Origin: Bacillota bacterium
GTDB lineage: Bacteria; Bacillota; Bacilli; Paenibacillales; NBRC-103111
NCBI GenBank assembly: GCA_023388055.1
Contig: JAEWGW010000003.1
Location: 186,001 to 250,000, forward strand
DNA: 64,000 nucleotides
Direction: 5' to 3'
Positions 56,357-64,000 of this stretch are shown here, piece after piece (position 1 is the stretch's first letter; each line of letters begins with the position of its first letter). The position numbers were made by a program, and so were the translations under genes. The notes under the pieces are model-generated. The model was given only the letters and a program-made list of their open reading frames with translations. It ran no database searches and had not been told where the DNA came from.

Positions 56357-59146
56357 TCAGCCCGTATTCCGCAGCCCCGCGGCAATACCGTTGATGGTCA
56401 GCAGCACCTCACGGATCAGCCGTTCGTCATCTGCACCGCGGTCACGGCAATCCCGGAGCTCCGTCAGAAGCAGCACCTGCATATAGCTCATGGGATCCAC
56501 ATACGGGTTGCGGAGCTTGATGGACTCCTGAAGAATCGGCACATTATCAAGGATTTCCTTCTGGCCGGTAATCATCAGAATCAGCTCGGAGGTCAGCTTG
56601 AACTCGTCGCTGATCTCCTGGAAGATCCGGTCGGCAATCGTCCGGTCCTTCACCATCTTGCCGTACTCCCGGGCAATATTCAGATCCGCTTTAGCCAAGG
56701 CCATCTGGAGATTGTCGATGGCGGTCCGGAAGAAGGACCACTTGGCGTACATTTTCTGCAGCTGCTTCATGTTCTCGGCCTTGCCCCTGTAATAGCTGTT
56801 CAGGCCGCTGCCCGCTGCATACCAGGCCGGGAACAGATAACGGCTCTGAGTCCAGGCAAACACCCAGGGAATGGCCCGCAGATCCTCGAACCGGTCGCTG
56901 TTCTTCCGCTTCGACGGACGGGAGCCAATGTTCAGCTCACCCACCTCGGGCAGGGGTGTAGACTCCCGGAAGAACGCCATGAAGTCAGGGTCTCCGAAGA
57001 CCAGCTCCTGATACTTCTTCAGGGAGGCGTCGGAAATTTCTTTCATGATGGTTTCGTATTTGTACTCGTGAATGTCGCTTTGGGGATGGCGGGACATCAC
57101 GGCAGCCGTCAGAAGCGCCCAGGTGGCCTGCTCCAGGCTCCGGTAGGCGATGCCCTTCATAGAGTACCGCTGAGAAAGCACCTCGCCCTGCTCGGTAATC
57201 TTAATGCCTCCGCCGATGGTTTCGGGAGGCTGGGCCAGAATGCTGCGGTTAAGCGGCATACCGCCGCGGCCTAAGGCTCCGCCGCGGCCATGGAAAAACT
57301 TCAGCTTCACGGAGAATGCACGGGCCATCTCGGTCAGATCCTTCAAGGCCAGACGCAGCTCCCAGTTGGCGGTAAGCGCACCGCCGTCCTTGTTGCTGTC
57401 GGAGTAGCCCAGCATGATTTCCTGCTGGTTGTGAGTGCTGGCCACCGCATCCCGGTAAGCGGGAATGGCGAACAATGTAGCCATAATGGCAGGTGCGTCG
57501 TGCAGATCGTCGATGGTTTCGAACAGGGGCACCGGCTGCAGGGTACAGATCAGATTGCCTTCCTTATCCCTGCGGTACAGCCCAACCTCCTTGCTGAATA
57601 CCATCACCTCCAGCAGGTCGCTGGCGCTTTGGGTCATGCTGATCAGATAGCTTTTGATACAATTGACGCCGAATTCCTTCTGGGCTGCCTGGACGGTACG
57701 GTACACATTCAGGCATTCCATGGTGGATTCGGAATATTCGAAGTAAGGGGAGGTTATGGGGCGCGGGTCGTTCAACACCTCTGTCAGGAGGGCTACCTTC
57801 TCGTCCTCGGGCAATTCCCCGTATTGATCCGTTAATCCGATGATTCTAAAAATCTCGGAGATGGCATTCTCATGCTCCTTGCTGTGCTGGCGGATATCCA
57901 GCGTGCTCATATGGAAGCCGAACAGCTCCACCTGCCGGATGAGCTTGCGGATGAACCGGTCGGCAATCTGTGCCGCATAATGGCTGCGCAGGCTGCGGTC
58001 CACGATCCGCAGGTCGCTGATGAATTCATCGGGAGACCAATAACGGGCGGAAGGGTTATGAAAATGAGGATTCCCCGTGTTCTGCACCTTTTCCAGCATG
58101 TAGGTCAGCTTGACCCGGTAAGGCTCCTTCTCATTCCTCCAGGCATCCTCAATATCCAGATCCATACAATCCCGCTCGTCCTCGATGGACTTCAAGAGCT
58201 CATCGGTCACCTGGACAATGCTGGTGCTGAAGCTCATATAGTTCAGGGCTTCCCGGAGGGATTCCTCATACTTCTGAAGGGCCAGTCCCCGGTGCATGCC
58301 CAAGGCCTCGAAGGTCACATTGGAGGTAACCGATGGATTGCCGTCCCGGTCGCCGCCGATCCAGGAGCCGAAACGGAGGAAGGTCGGAACATGCCAGGAT
58401 TGGTCGGGGTAATATTTCTCCAAACATCGTTCCAATTCGGCATAAACCTCCGGCAGCACGTCACAGAGGGTTTCGTCAAAATAATACAGGCCGTTGCGCA
58501 CCTCGTCGAGCACCGTAGGCTTCCGGTCGCGGAGCTCATCGGTTTGCCACAGCGCCAGAATCTCTCCGTGGAGACAGCTGCGCAGCTGCTCCCGCTCCCG
58601 GTAGGTGAGCATCGGATTGTCCAGCTCCATCATCTGGTCGGCGATCCGGTGGTGGATATCCAGCACGGCCTTGCGGGTCGCTTCCGTAGGATGCGCCGTC
58701 ATCACCAGCTCCAGGGAGATGCCCTCCAGAATGTCCTGGATCTCCTCCGCGGTAATATCGCGGATCTGCAGCTCCTTGATGATGCTCTCAATGGAGCCGG
58801 GCTGGATGGTTTCCCCGGCGGTGCGGTCATAGTCGCGTTTCCGCCGGATGCGGTGGTTCTGCTCGGCAATATTCACTAGTTGAAAATAGATGGCGAACGC
58901 CCGGATTACCTGATGCCGGATCACTGGGCTTAAGCTGTGAATCGTCGACATGTACTCCTTATAAATATCCGAGTCATAAGCAAGCCGCATGGATTTGCTC
59001 ATTTCCCTGATTTTCTCCACTACATTCAACAATTCCTCGCCGCCTTGGCCCACCAATACCTCACCCAGTATATTCGCCAGAAAGCGGATGTCCCGCCGCA
59101 GCAGATTATTGCTGGTTCCTTTGGCAGCCAATATGTATTCCGACAT
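56357..59146 (-). CDS. ppc: Phosphoenolpyruvate carboxylase
   Basis: A 929-residue enzyme that fixes bicarbonate onto PEP to give oxaloacetate (anaplerosis). Signature motifs are present: LVMTAHPTEATRKAVL (catalytic His), FGSWIGGDRDGNPSVT, LGYSDSNKDGGALTANWEL, FFHGRGGALGRGGMP (mobile catalytic loop) and the C-terminal NTG. The length is normal. The ATG at 59146 has GGGGTG 6 bases upstream; a GTG at 59155 is less likely. Monocistronic, with a strong terminator. Many Firmicutes use pyruvate carboxylase instead, so PEPC is a useful taxonomic hint. The 59160-59590 region upstream is AT-rich leader and promoter sequence in which I see no gene. Confidence 0.95.
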   Translation of the reverse strand: MSEYILAAKGTSNNLLRRDIRFLANILGEVLVGQGGEELLNVVEKIREMSKSMRLAYDSDIYKEYMSTIHSLSPVIRHQVIRAFAIYFQLVNIAEQNHRIRRKRDYDRTAGETIQPGSIESIIKELQIRDITAEEIQDILEGISLELVMTAHPTEATRKAVLDIHHRIADQMMELDNPMLTYREREQLRSCLHGEILALWQTDELRDRKPTVLDEVRNGLYYFDETLCDVLPEVYAELERCLEKYYPDQSWHVPTFLRFGSWIGGDRDGNPSVTSNVTFEALGMHRGLALQKYEESLREALNYMSFSTSIVQVTDELLKSIEDERDCMDLDIEDAWRNEKEPYRVKLTYMLEKVQNTGNPHFHNPSARYWSPDEFISDLRIVDRSLRSHYAAQIADRFIRKLIRQVELFGFHMSTLDIRQHSKEHENAISEIFRIIGLTDQYGELPEDEKVALLTEVLNDPRPITSPYFEYSESTMECLNVYRTVQAAQKEFGVNCIKSYLISMTQSASDLLEVMVFSKEVGLYRRDKEGNLICTLQPVPLFETIDDLHDAPAIMATLFAIPAYRDAVASTHNQQEIMLGYSDSNKDGGALTANWELRLALKDLTEMARAFSVKLKFFHGRGGALGRGGMPLNRSILAQPPETIGGGIKITEQGEVLSQRYSMKGIAYRSLEQATWALLTAAVMSRHPQSDIHEYKYETIMKEISDASLKKYQELVFGDPDFMAFFRESTPLPEVGELNIGSRPSKRKNSDRFEDLRAIPWVFAWTQSRYLFPAWYAAGSGLNSYYRGKAENMKQLQKMYAKWSFFRTAIDNLQMALAKADLNIAREYGKMVKDRTIADRIFQEISDEFKLTSELILMITGQKEILDNVPILQESIKLRNPYVDPMSYMQVLLLTELRDCRDRGADDERLIREVLLTINGIAAGLRNTG

Positions 59147-59597
59147 GCTCCTCACCCCGTTAGCCTAAATGGTTCTACACCGGTCTGTATTAATCACTCT
59201 TTATCAGACTCAAAACTTAGATTAGTTTATTTTATCACAGCTGATCCGAATAAATATAGAGGGAATGTAATAAAAAATTCGGATCTTTCAAACAAATCAC
59301 CCAATCTGCCGCCTGCAAAAATTGCTTTTCATACAAAAATAGCACGCGCGATTCCGTCTGTCAAAATGATTTTTGTTTTTTGGGGATGGAAATTTGTCCC
59401 CTGGTAGTAGTCATATCCGAATTGGACGGTAGAATGGCTGCAGGCTGCTCCTCCTCAGATCGACTTTCTGGTGTTTACTCGTATGGTTGACCGAGATCCG
59501 CCCAACCCAACTCCTCGGCCGAGATTGATACGAAAGCGCCCCGTCTGCCCCGGTATTTTCGTTGATGGTGATGGTCCCGCTGGACCATGGGTGATTC

Positions 59598-59779
59598 TAA
59601 CGGACCGACGATCCCTTATTTGGGCAAAATTCTTCTTTTTCGGGTTTTCGCGGACAGAGGGGACGTTATTTGCACCCGTTACCTTAGTCGAGCCTGCATG
59701 TAGAAGAATAACGGCCTCCCAGTCCGCGAAAATGAAAAACCGCCAATTTTACGCCCTTTAACGGCCTCTCTGTCCGTTA
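59598..59779. repeat. Four-unit ++-- repeat element, locus D
   Basis: 24-bp units begin at 59598 (+, TAACGGACCG...CTTATTT), 59648 (+, TCGCGGACAGA...GTTATTT), 59706 (-) and 59756 (-). Spacing is 50/58/50. Units 2 and 3 share TCGCGGAC, units 1 and 4 share TAACGGAC, as if the outer and inner pairs were matched. It lies between the ppc leader and the terminator of the siderophore operon. Confidence 0.8.
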
Positions 59780-59810
59780 GCATACCCTTCAGTAGGACAT
59801 TTGCAGGCAC

Positions 59811-59852
59811 AAAAAAAGAGAACCGTCCTCCATCAGCGGAAAACAGCTCTCT
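59811..59852 (-). terminator. Terminator of the siderophore operon
   Basis: On the minus strand AGAGAGCTGTTTTCC pairs with GGAGGACGGTTCTCT (15 bp, several G-U pairs) and is followed by TTTTTTT. It lies about 100 bp past the ATPase stop. Confidence 0.85.
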
Positions 59853-59891
59853 TCTCGTTTTTGTTCCTGCACAACATACGCTCGACTCCGC

Positions 59892-59958
59892 CGCCAGACA
59901 GGCGGTGGGCACACTCCCTTATCTGCCCCGCCAGACAGGCGGTGGGCACACTCCCTTA
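59892..59958 (-). repeat. 37-bp tandem duplication at the end of the ATPase gene
   Basis: The 30-bp block CGCCAGACAGGCGGTGGGCA plus CACTCCCTTA occurs at 59892 and again at 59929. The second copy reaches the stop codon of the ATPase gene. Each copy contains the small hairpin CCGCCAGACAGGCGG. Confidence 0.75.
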
Positions 59959-60807
59959 CCGGCCCAGCCCGCCTGCCGCCAGCAGCTCACGGCTGACGAC
60001 CGTTTGCTCCGCAGCATCCTCCCGCGCCAGCTCAAACGGCAGGCACAGAGGAACACCCGTCCGCGGATCGGAGATAATGTCCGCTTCAATACCGAAGACC
60101 AGACGGAGCACATCGCGGGTCATGACCTCCGTAGGTGTGCCCTGGCTGACCACCTTGCCAGACTTGATGGCCACCATATGGCCCGCATACCGGGTAGCGT
60201 GATTCAGGTCGTGAACCACCATTACGATGGTTCTGCCCTCCTCCTGATTCAGCTTCTGCAGGAGCTTCAGCACCTCCAGCTGATGCCCCATGTCCAGGAA
60301 GGTGGTGGGTTCATCCAGGAACAGAATATCCGTCTGCTGCGCCAGAGCCATGGCAATCCACGCCCGCTGCCGCTGGCCCCCGGAGAGTTGGTCTACCGGC
60401 CGGTCGAAGAAATCCTCCATAGCCGTCACCTGAATGGCCCAGCGGATAATATCCCGGTCCTCCCGGGTTTGGGTGCCGAAGCCCTTCTGATGGGGAAAAC
60501 GCCCATACCCTACCAGCTCGCCCACCGTCAGACCGTCCGGAGCTACCGGATTCTGCGGCAGAATAGCCAATTGCTTGGCCACATCCTTGGTGGATTGCTG
60601 GTGGATGGCCTTGCTGTCCAGGAACACACTGCCCTTGCGGGGCTTCAATATCCGGGACATGGTCTTCAGGATGGTGGACTTCCCTGAGCCGTTGGCTCCT
60701 ACCAGGGCAGTGATCTTGCCGGAGGGAATGGAGAGATTCAGATCCTCCACGATCAAGCGGCTTTCATAGGCGATATCCAGTTGCTGGGTAAACAAACGAT
60801 CCTTCAT
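59956..60807 (-). CDS. Siderophore ABC transporter ATP-binding protein (FecE/FhuC/YusV-like)
   Basis: A 283-residue ATPase. Walker A is VGANGSGKSTILK (about 36-48), signature QLSGGQRQRAWIAMALAQ, Walker B ILFLDEPTTFLD, and the H-loop VVHDLNHA. It belongs to the iron-siderophore import ATPases and would power the two FecCD permeases of the same operon. Its ATG overlaps the stop of the upstream esterase by 4 bases (ATGA). As last gene of the operon it is followed by the terminator at 59811-59852. The separate binding protein is not in the window. Confidence 0.92.
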   Translation of the reverse strand: MKDRLFTQQLDIAYESRLIVEDLNLSIPSGKITALVGANGSGKSTILKTMSRILKPRKGSVFLDSKAIHQQSTKDVAKQLAILPQNPVAPDGLTVGELVGYGRFPHQKGFGTQTREDRDIIRWAIQVTAMEDFFDRPVDQLSGGQRQRAWIAMALAQQTDILFLDEPTTFLDMGHQLEVLKLLQKLNQEEGRTIVMVVHDLNHATRYAGHMVAIKSGKVVSQGTPTEVMTRDVLRLVFGIEADIISDPRTGVPLCLPFELAREDAAEQTVVSRELLAAGGLGR

Positions 60808-61694
60808 ATAATGCGTCCCCTTTCGTCATGGGATGTGGATAAAACAACCCGGATGCCTTTGGCAATCAGCGCGGGTATCACCGAAACATGACCGTCTCCT
60901 TCAAATGTGCCAAATGTGGTCTCAAGCCCCTTGGGAGGCCTGGAGGTAAGCCGCTCTGCCATCTCCGCCGCGTTCTCCCACATCCGGCTCCGATGCCCCT
61001 TCTCCAGCTCTCCGATGCCGATCAACAACTGAACGGGAGGCGCAGCGCCGCCACCGCCTGGCGCTGCCTCCTCCGCCTGCTGCCGGAAAATCTCCTCTTC
61101 CTGAAGCAGCACCCGATCCGCCCACCAGATGGAGGGGCTGCCGGCTACATAAGCGGCGAATGCTCCCCTCCGGGTGAACAGCGCGTGCAGCGCCAGGAAA
61201 CCGCCCAGAGAATGCCCGAACAACGACTGCCTGCGGGCATTCACGGGATAACGGCGGGTTACCAAGGGTTGCAACCCCCCGGTGATGAAGTCCAGAAAAA
61301 CATCCGCACCGCCGATTTCCGGCCAAGGGGAGTCGTTTCCACGTTTGGGCAGCGCCGCCTCCTTCGCGGGTGTGGTGTAATCCAGAAACCGCTCCCTGGA
61401 GGCCTCCATTCCTGCGGGATAACCGATGCCGATGAGAATCGCCGGATCATAACCGTGGGGCTTACGGGTCATCAGGCGCAGGGTCTCCACAGCCATGGCG
61501 AAGCAGGAGTCCGCGTCCAGGAGATAAATGACGGGGAAACCCTCCGGAGGAGCCTCACCTGAGGGGACTGCCGCCATAATCCGGTAGGAACGGCCGGAAT
61601 CTGGCCACTGCATCGTCCAGGCCTCTGTCCCGGGCACCAGGACGGGGCCCGATTCCTCCGTAACGGATCCTGCAAGTCCATAAGCTGCTTCCAT
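60804..61694 (-). CDS. Alpha/beta hydrolase, siderophore esterase-like (second of two)
   Basis: A 296-residue hydrolase of the putative-esterase (Fes/IroE) class. The nucleophile elbow is FGHSLGGFLALHALF; an early FPVIYLLDADSCFAMAVETL strand and the late GDGH motif (catalytic His) complete the pattern. It has no signal peptide. The ATG at 61694 has GGAGG 8 bases upstream; a GTG three bases before is possible. Located in the siderophore import operon, it probably opens the imported ferric-siderophore ester in the cytoplasm to release iron. It is more distant from the BesA type than the gene before it. Confidence 0.83.
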   Translation of the reverse strand: MEAAYGLAGSVTEESGPVLVPGTEAWTMQWPDSGRSYRIMAAVPSGEAPPEGFPVIYLLDADSCFAMAVETLRLMTRKPHGYDPAILIGIGYPAGMEASRERFLDYTTPAKEAALPKRGNDSPWPEIGGADVFLDFITGGLQPLVTRRYPVNARRQSLFGHSLGGFLALHALFTRRGAFAAYVAGSPSIWWADRVLLQEEEIFRQQAEEAAPGGGGAAPPVQLLIGIGELEKGHRSRMWENAAEMAERLTSRPPKGLETTFGTFEGDGHVSVIPALIAKGIRVVLSTSHDERGRII

Positions 61695-61697
61695 CAC

Positions 61698-62492
61698 TCA
61701 AGCCTCCTTCCTGGCGCCAGCCGCCTTCTCTGCCTTCTCCGCTGGCTGCCCGAACAGCCATTCCACTGCCTCCGGGAAACGCCGCACGAAGCTGGAATGC
61801 TCATGAAACTCGCCTTCCTCTATATCCAGACGGAGCCGGTCCGGTCCCAGCCCGCTACCGGCAAGCAGCTCGAAGGCTGCCCGGTTCAAGGCGGGCATGT
61901 CCTTCTGGACCGTTTCCTTGCCCTCCCCCTCCCGGGTTCCCACGGACATGTACAGCCGCTGGTCCCGCTCCGCAGCTGCCGGGGCATCCTGCCGGATAAA
62001 GTCCATCATTCCCCGGTACCACAGGGAGGCGGACAGCAACCCTACCCTGCCGAACACATCCGGCCGGACCGCTCCGGCATAATAGGACAGCAGTCCGCCC
62101 AAGGAGGCTCCGAGGATGCCGGTTTTTTCCCGGCGGCCGTCAGCGTAGTAGTTGGTTTGGAGATACGGCAGCAGGCGCTCCGTCAGAAAACGGATATATG
62201 CCGGGCCGTCACCGCCGAAATCAGGCCGCTCCGGCACCAGCGCAGGCGCAGGCCAAGGGGTGTATTCATTCAGCCGGTTCACCGGCTTTACACCCGCGAT
62301 AATCATCTCCGGCAGCTTTCCTTGGGCGAAGCTGCACTCCAACAGTTCGGTATTGGAGGCGAAGAGAGAATCCCCGTCCTGGACCAGGAGCAGGGGGAAG
62401 GTCAGATTGCAGGCCCCGCAGGAGGGGGGAATGTAGATGGTAACCTCCCGGTTGTCCAGCTGGTCCTTAATCAGGCTGCCTTTCATAAGCAT
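61698..62492 (-). CDS. Siderophore trilactone esterase-like hydrolase (BesA-like)
   Basis: About 264 residues of the enterochelin-esterase domain. An N-terminal strand REVTIYIPPSC is followed by FPLLLVQDGDSLF, the nucleophile elbow ILGASLGGLLSYYAGAV, and a C-terminal GEFHEHSSF with the catalytic His. The ATG at 62492 has GGAGG 10 bases upstream. It resembles bacillibactin esterase BesA/YuiI, which hydrolyses the imported Fe-siderophore trilactone in the cytoplasm. It is 17 bp after the FecD-type permease gene and 4 bp before the next esterase. Confidence 0.85.
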   Translation of the reverse strand: MLMKGSLIKDQLDNREVTIYIPPSCGACNLTFPLLLVQDGDSLFASNTELLECSFAQGKLPEMIIAGVKPVNRLNEYTPWPAPALVPERPDFGGDGPAYIRFLTERLLPYLQTNYYADGRREKTGILGASLGGLLSYYAGAVRPDVFGRVGLLSASLWYRGMMDFIRQDAPAAAERDQRLYMSVGTREGEGKETVQKDMPALNRAAFELLAGSGLGPDRLRLDIEEGEFHEHSSFVRRFPEAVEWLFGQPAEKAEKAAGARKEA

Positions 62493-62508
62493 GGGGTTCA
62501 AGCCTCCT

Positions 62509-63534
62509 CTAAGCAGGGCGTTTCATAAGCAGGGTGACAAAATAAGGGACACCAATAATAGCGATAACAATGCCTACAGGAACCTCAGCAGGGGAAACCA
62601 CATTCTTGCCGATGTAATCTGCCAGGATGACCAGCAGCATGCCCACAATGGTGCAAACGGGCAGCATATGGCGGTGGTGCAGACCCACCAGCCGTCTGGC
62701 AATGTGGGGGGCCAGCAGGCCGACGAAGCCGATGCCTCCCGAGATGGACACACAGGCGCTGACCATGCCGATGCTGGCCAGCAGCAGCAGAGATTTCTCC
62801 CGTTCCGTGCGGACACCCAGGCTGATGGCGCTGCTTTCGTGCAGCTGGAACAAATCCAGAACATAGGATTTCCGGTAAATCACCGGCATCAGGATAATCA
62901 GCCAAGGGGCAATGGATACGACAAACTTCCAATTGGCGCTCCAGATGCTGCCCGACAGCCAGACGGTGGCCATTTCAAAATCGGAGGCGTTCATTTTCAA
63001 GGACAAAAACAGGGTCCACGCCCCGAAGCCGGAGCTGATGGCAATCCCCGTCAGCAGCAGACGCTGGGGATCCAGCCGCCCGGACTTCCAGGCAAACAGG
63101 TAAATCAGAACAGCAGCGGCAATCCCGCCGGCCAAGCCGAAGAAGGGCATGGCCAGAATAGCGGACCACCCGGTGGTGCGGATCTGGCCCTGGTAGAAGA
63201 ACATGAAGGTGACAATGGCAGCTCCGGCTCCGGCGTTGATGCCGAGGATGCCCGGGTCTGCCAAGCCGTTGCGGCTGACTCCTTGAATAACTGCTCCCGC
63301 TGCAGCCAGACCAGCCCCCACCAATGCACCCAGCACAATGCGGGGCAGACGGAAGTCAAAAATCACCAGATCCCGCTGCGGGGTTGTCTCCAGGCGGAAG
63401 AGGGTATTCACAACCTCCCGCACGCTCAGATCAAACTCCCCGCTGGTGAGGCTGAGGTACGCCACGATCAAGGACAAAACCAGCCCCGTCACAATTACAA
63501 CGGCTAACCGTAAAGGTGTGGCTCTAAGCTGCAC
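62509..63534 (-). CDS. FecCD-family siderophore permease (second permease)
   Basis: A 341-residue permease with about ten hydrophobic helices: SLIVAYLSLTSGEFDLSVREV near the start, then the typical RLPRIVLGALVGAGLAAAGAVIQG and GLADPGILGINAGA, and a C-terminal GGIGFVGLLAPHIAR. It starts with GTG and overlaps the first permease gene by 11 bp. With that protein it forms the membrane channel for a ferric siderophore. Confidence 0.9.
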   Translation of the reverse strand: MQLRATPLRLAVVIVTGLVLSLIVAYLSLTSGEFDLSVREVVNTLFRLETTPQRDLVIFDFRLPRIVLGALVGAGLAAAGAVIQGVSRNGLADPGILGINAGAGAAIVTFMFFYQGQIRTTGWSAILAMPFFGLAGGIAAAVLIYLFAWKSGRLDPQRLLLTGIAISSGFGAWTLFLSLKMNASDFEMATVWLSGSIWSANWKFVVSIAPWLIILMPVIYRKSYVLDLFQLHESSAISLGVRTEREKSLLLLASIGMVSACVSISGGIGFVGLLAPHIARRLVGLHHRHMLPVCTIVGMLLVILADYIGKNVVSPAEVPVGIVIAIIGVPYFVTLLMKRPA

Positions 63535-64000
63535 GCTCTCCGCCTCCCCTCGTCCGGATCAGGTACAGGAAGAACGGGATACCCACAGCAGAGGTAACCA
63601 CGCCGATAGGGGTTTCGAAGGGGTAATTCATAAACCGGCTGAGCACATCCGACAGGCCCAGGAACACAGCCCCCATCAGCCCGGAGCAGGGAATCACCCA
63701 CCGGTAATCCACCCCGACCAGATAGCGGGTCATATGGGGAATCAGGAGGCCGACAAAGGCTATTTTGCCTGCCAATGCTACAGATACTCCCGTGAGCAGA
63801 GCCACACAGGCCATGGTGGCCAGCTTCACCCAGAAGGTGCGCTGTCCAAGCCCCGCCGCGATATCGTCCCCCAGGGAGATAATAGTGATGGACCGGGCCA
63901 GAATAAGGGCCACGGCCAGTCCGATCAGCCCTAACGGCAGCGCCAGCTTAACCAGGTCAGGATTCATCTGATGCAGTCTGGCATTAAACCAGAAGCTGAC
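63524..64000 (-). CDS. FecCD-family siderophore permease (first permease), 5' end outside the window
   Basis: The frame is open to the right edge, so only the C-terminal 158 residues are present. It shows ALPLGLIGLAVALILARSITIISLGDDIAAGLGQ and GKIAFVGLLIPHMTRYLVG, the conserved end of FecCD permeases, then GVVTSAVGIPFFLYLI. An ATG at 63967 is internal. It is the upstream partner of the permease gene at 62509-63534. Confidence 0.88.
   Translation of the reverse strand, partial: VSFWFNARLHQMNPDLVKLALPLGLIGLAVALILARSITIISLGDDIAAGLGQRTFWVKLATMACVALLTGVSVALAGKIAFVGLLIPHMTRYLVGVDYRWVIPCSGLMGAVFLGLSDVLSRFMNYPFETPIGVVTSAVGIPFFLYLIRTRGGGERAA

Noticed and set aside
62437..63507. Plus-strand 356-codon frame opposite the FecCD permease
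   Set aside because: Gln/Asp/Gly-rich antisense of a hydrophobic protein; no start signal.

Overview
The window reads as a chromosomal segment of a moderately GC-rich Gram-positive spore-former, most likely Paenibacillus. The main clues are strong AGGAGG-type ribosome binding sites, frequent TTG/GTG starts, a sigW-rsiW-cdaA-cdaR-glmM-glmS gene order like that of Bacillus, a bacilliredoxin (YtxJ/BrxC), and very large S-layer (SLH) and cohesin/dockerin polysaccharidases. No rRNA, tRNA, CRISPR array or intact insertion sequence was seen.

Layout. 1-4.3 kb: a partial (alpha/alpha)6 glycosidase, an SDR, a scar of two decayed genes (wecB and a methyltransferase), a TraX-like membrane protein and a small membrane protein. 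4.3-20.5 kb (minus strand): a pectin-type polysaccharide utilisation locus with a 1912-residue SLH-anchored beta-helix protein, a YesM/YesN two-component system, an LplA/LplB/LplC-type ABC importer and a tandemly duplicated FAD-dependent oxidoreductase. 21-25.3 kb: ytxJ, a small membrane ORF and yidC behind a sigma-W-like promoter, a decayed hydrolase, a DUF1062 gene and a GNAT gene. 25.3-31.5 kb: a RiPP cluster (exporter, six-Cys precursor, radical SAM/SPASM maturase, TIGR04066-type protein, carrier-protein-like protein lacking the usual serine, subtilase). 31.7-35.1 kb: a BcrA-type ABC transporter with its own two-component system. 35.2-37.4 kb: an AT-rich AraC-SDR islet.

37.5-55 kb: the cell-envelope block glmS (with a glmS ribozyme in its leader), glmM, cdaR, cdaA, rsiW, sigW. 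It is interrupted between glmS and glmM by two plus-strand genes. One encodes a 2332-residue CE12-PL11 enzyme with a cohesin-like and a dockerin domain. The other encodes a cohesin protein with three SLH domains. Together they look like a two-gene, cell-surface, cellulosome-like device for rhamnogalacturonan. 55-64 kb: an EamA transporter, PEP carboxylase, and a siderophore uptake operon (two FecCD permeases, two trilactone-esterase-like hydrolases, an ATPase), running off the right edge.

How the genes fit together. YesMN probably senses oligosaccharide and controls the pectin genes. Both giant enzymes have a cre-like box, which suggests catabolite repression. LplABC would import the products. 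The RiPP cluster and the adjoining ABC/two-component module may form a peptide production and sensing or immunity unit. SigW/RsiW, CdaA (c-di-AMP), GlmM and GlmS govern envelope homeostasis and amino-sugar supply.

The most unusual non-coding signal is a roughly 183-bp element present at four intergenic sites. It consists of four 24-bp units in ++-- orientation with almost invariant spacing (about 50/59/50). The unit sequence differs between loci but is similar within each locus.
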